A stretch of 5,863 bases of DNA from an uncultured Dorea sp. (lineage in GTDB: Bacteria > Bacillota_A > Clostridia > Lachnospirales > Lachnospiraceae), in assembly GCA_948468495.1 (NCBI GenBank), contig CAOKJI010000142.1, positions 1-5,863 on the forward strand, read 5' to 3'. The position numbers and the translations under genes were made by a program. Shown here in pieces: positions 4,731 to 5,863 of this stretch; the first letter of the stretch is position 1, and each line of letters starts with the position of its first letter. The notes under the pieces are model-generated. The model did not search any database. It had not been told where the DNA came from and was given only the letters and a program-made list of their open reading frames with translations.

Positions 4731-5863
4731 ATGGCGGAAAATGCGGTAAATCAGATGAGTAAGAGAAATGACGACGACGATGTGGTTGTATACATAGAGC
4801 CGAAAAAGAGGGCGGCAGTAACGATTGCTCTTCTAGTTGGGTTTTTTGGAATCCATTTTTATATGCGTGCTTTCAGTATGTGTACTTCTTATATTATGGC
4901 TGACTGGAACGCGGGAGAATTTTATTCGGCAGGTAAGGCGCTACAGACTGCAATCATGGTGGTTGCAACTTCTGTATCGGCATATCTGATTCCTACATGG
5001 GGAGTTAAAAAGATTATGGGCGGTTCGCTGGCAATTGTAATTCTGTGTGATATAGGAACGCTGTTATCGCCGAATTTGGGAGTATTTCTTGTGTGCGTAA
5101 TGATTCAGGGAATCGGGAATGCAGGACTGATTAGTAATATGATTAGTCTGATGAGTAAGATTTGGCCGCCGTCCAAACGAGCAATGTGGCTGTCAACGAT
5201 TGGAATTACGCAAGGTATTGCAGCTGTAATTATTCCGACGCTGGCCGGAGTGATGATTGATAAGTTTGGATGGCAGTCTGTGTACTATTTAATGATGGCA
5301 ATTCAGATTGTGGGACTTGTATTGACGCTAATTGTAACACCGGCTGATACAAAACAGAGAAACTATGTGAAGAGACGGTTTGACTTAGTGGGAACTGTAT
5401 TATTTCTAGTCTGGGTGAGCTGCTGTGTACTTGTCTGTAATTTTGGAAATAGCTGGGGATGGGGAAGTACAAGGATTATCGGGTTATTAGCAGCGACAGT
5501 TATCGGATTGATTGCATTTATTGCCGTTGAATACAAACTGGGGTCAGCAGCAATATTTCCGGTAAGATTGTTTAAAGATAATATGAACTGTACCTGGATA
5601 TTCATTCAGTCCTTCTTTGCATGCGTTGTGTGTATGGGGCAGTTTGTGTTTGTCATTTTTTACATGCAGGTCGTTATGGGTACGTCTGCAACTGTATCGG
5701 CGATTCCATTTACGATTTTCTCAATTGGTACGCTGGTAATGCCGACCGTATATGCGTCTATCTATAAGAAGACTGGACATTGTAAGGGACTTCTTGCGGT
5801 TACGATGGTTCTTGTATCGCTGAATGCATTCCTGTATGGAATCCTGCTGTCGCCGACGACAAG
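4731..5863 (+). CDS. Major facilitator superfamily transporter, DHA2-like, 3' end cut off
   Basis: An open frame of 377 codons runs to the window edge without a stop. A 27-residue cytoplasmic N-terminus with an acidic run (NDDDD, 13-17) precedes hydrophobic segments near 28-46, 70-90, 96-113, 116-138, 153-174, 184-203, 217-236, 247-266, 287-310, 322-342 and 353-372. Eleven helices already seen, plus the RFDLVGT link before helix 7, suggest the 14-helix DHA2 drug/proton type. Typical members have about 450-550 aa. Helix 4 has QGIGNAG (motif B-like, but the usual arginine is absent). Helix 5 has a motif C-like stretch ending IPTLAG, then VMIDKFGWQSVYYL. Motif A after helix 2 is degenerate (TWGVKKIM). 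AAGGAG lies 8 nt before the ATG, and the 23-nt gap to the dehydrogenase implies co-transcription. It probably moves the dehydrogenase's substrate or product; direction and substrate are unknown. Confidence 0.9.
   Translation, partial: MAENAVNQMSKRNDDDDVVVYIEPKKRAAVTIALLVGFFGIHFYMRAFSMCTSYIMADWNAGEFYSAGKALQTAIMVVATSVSAYLIPTWGVKKIMGGSLAIVILCDIGTLLSPNLGVFLVCVMIQGIGNAGLISNMISLMSKIWPPSKRAMWLSTIGITQGIAAVIIPTLAGVMIDKFGWQSVYYLMMAIQIVGLVLTLIVTPADTKQRNYVKRRFDLVGTVLFLVWVSCCVLVCNFGNSWGWGSTRIIGLLAATVIGLIAFIAVEYKLGSAAIFPVRLFKDNMNCTWIFIQSFFACVVCMGQFVFVIFYMQVVMGTSATVSAIPFTIFSIGTLVMPTVYASIYKKTGHCKGLLAVTMVLVSLNAFLYGILLSPTT

Noticed and set aside
1..5863. Mobile elements, CRISPR arrays, tRNA or rRNA genes
   Set aside because: I found no terminal repeats with a transposase, no regularly spaced direct repeats, and no structural RNA gene other than the T-box.

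Overview
The window looks like chromosomal DNA from a low-to-mid-GC Gram-positive anaerobe of the Clostridia, most likely a gut Lachnospiraceae-type organism. This is inferred from four things: strong AGGAGG-type ribosome binding sites, a tyrosine T-box leader, a TyrRS that aligns residue for residue with Bacillus-type enzymes, and a Thermoanaerobacter-type zinc alcohol dehydrogenase. No species can be named from the sequence alone.

Left part (1-1923, + strand). The window opens inside the last 58 codons of a 4-alpha-glucanotransferase gene (malQ). Only 8 nt after its stop codon a promoter starts the leader of tyrS. The leader (about 221-544) is a clear T-box riboswitch: tyrosine specifier UAC, AGAGAG and GGUUGGUGCGA elements in stem I, the UGGU-containing T-box, and a terminator whose left arm is shared with the antiterminator. 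It is followed by complete tyrS (407 aa) and an intrinsic terminator.

Middle (1924-3366, - strand). A convergent gene encodes a compact, signal-less GH13 alpha-amylase-family hydrolase (435 aa) with all three catalytic acids. Together with MalQ it points to intracellular maltodextrin or glycogen breakdown; tyrS sits between the two under its own amino-acid-responsive control. A hairpin at 1983-2037 probably ends the GH13 transcript.

Right part (3367-5863). A 282-nt divergent control region separates the GH13 gene from a + strand operon. That operon holds an NADP-type zinc alcohol dehydrogenase (352 aa), then after 23 nt a major facilitator superfamily transporter that runs off the window. 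The control region is the most unusual part. It has two facing promoters and a 41-bp near-perfect palindrome at the predicted dehydrogenase start site. Copies of an octamer GTTACA(A/T)T also touch the GH13 promoter. A roughly 140-nt leader follows, with a possible three-helix fold and a 30-codon open frame that stops one base before the dehydrogenase ATG. The dehydrogenase keeps its zinc and NADP residues, but two residues lining the substrate pocket of its best-known relative are changed. It and its transporter may therefore handle an unidentified, bulkier or charged alcohol or ketone.

No insertion sequence, CRISPR array, tRNA, rRNA or prophage gene is visible.
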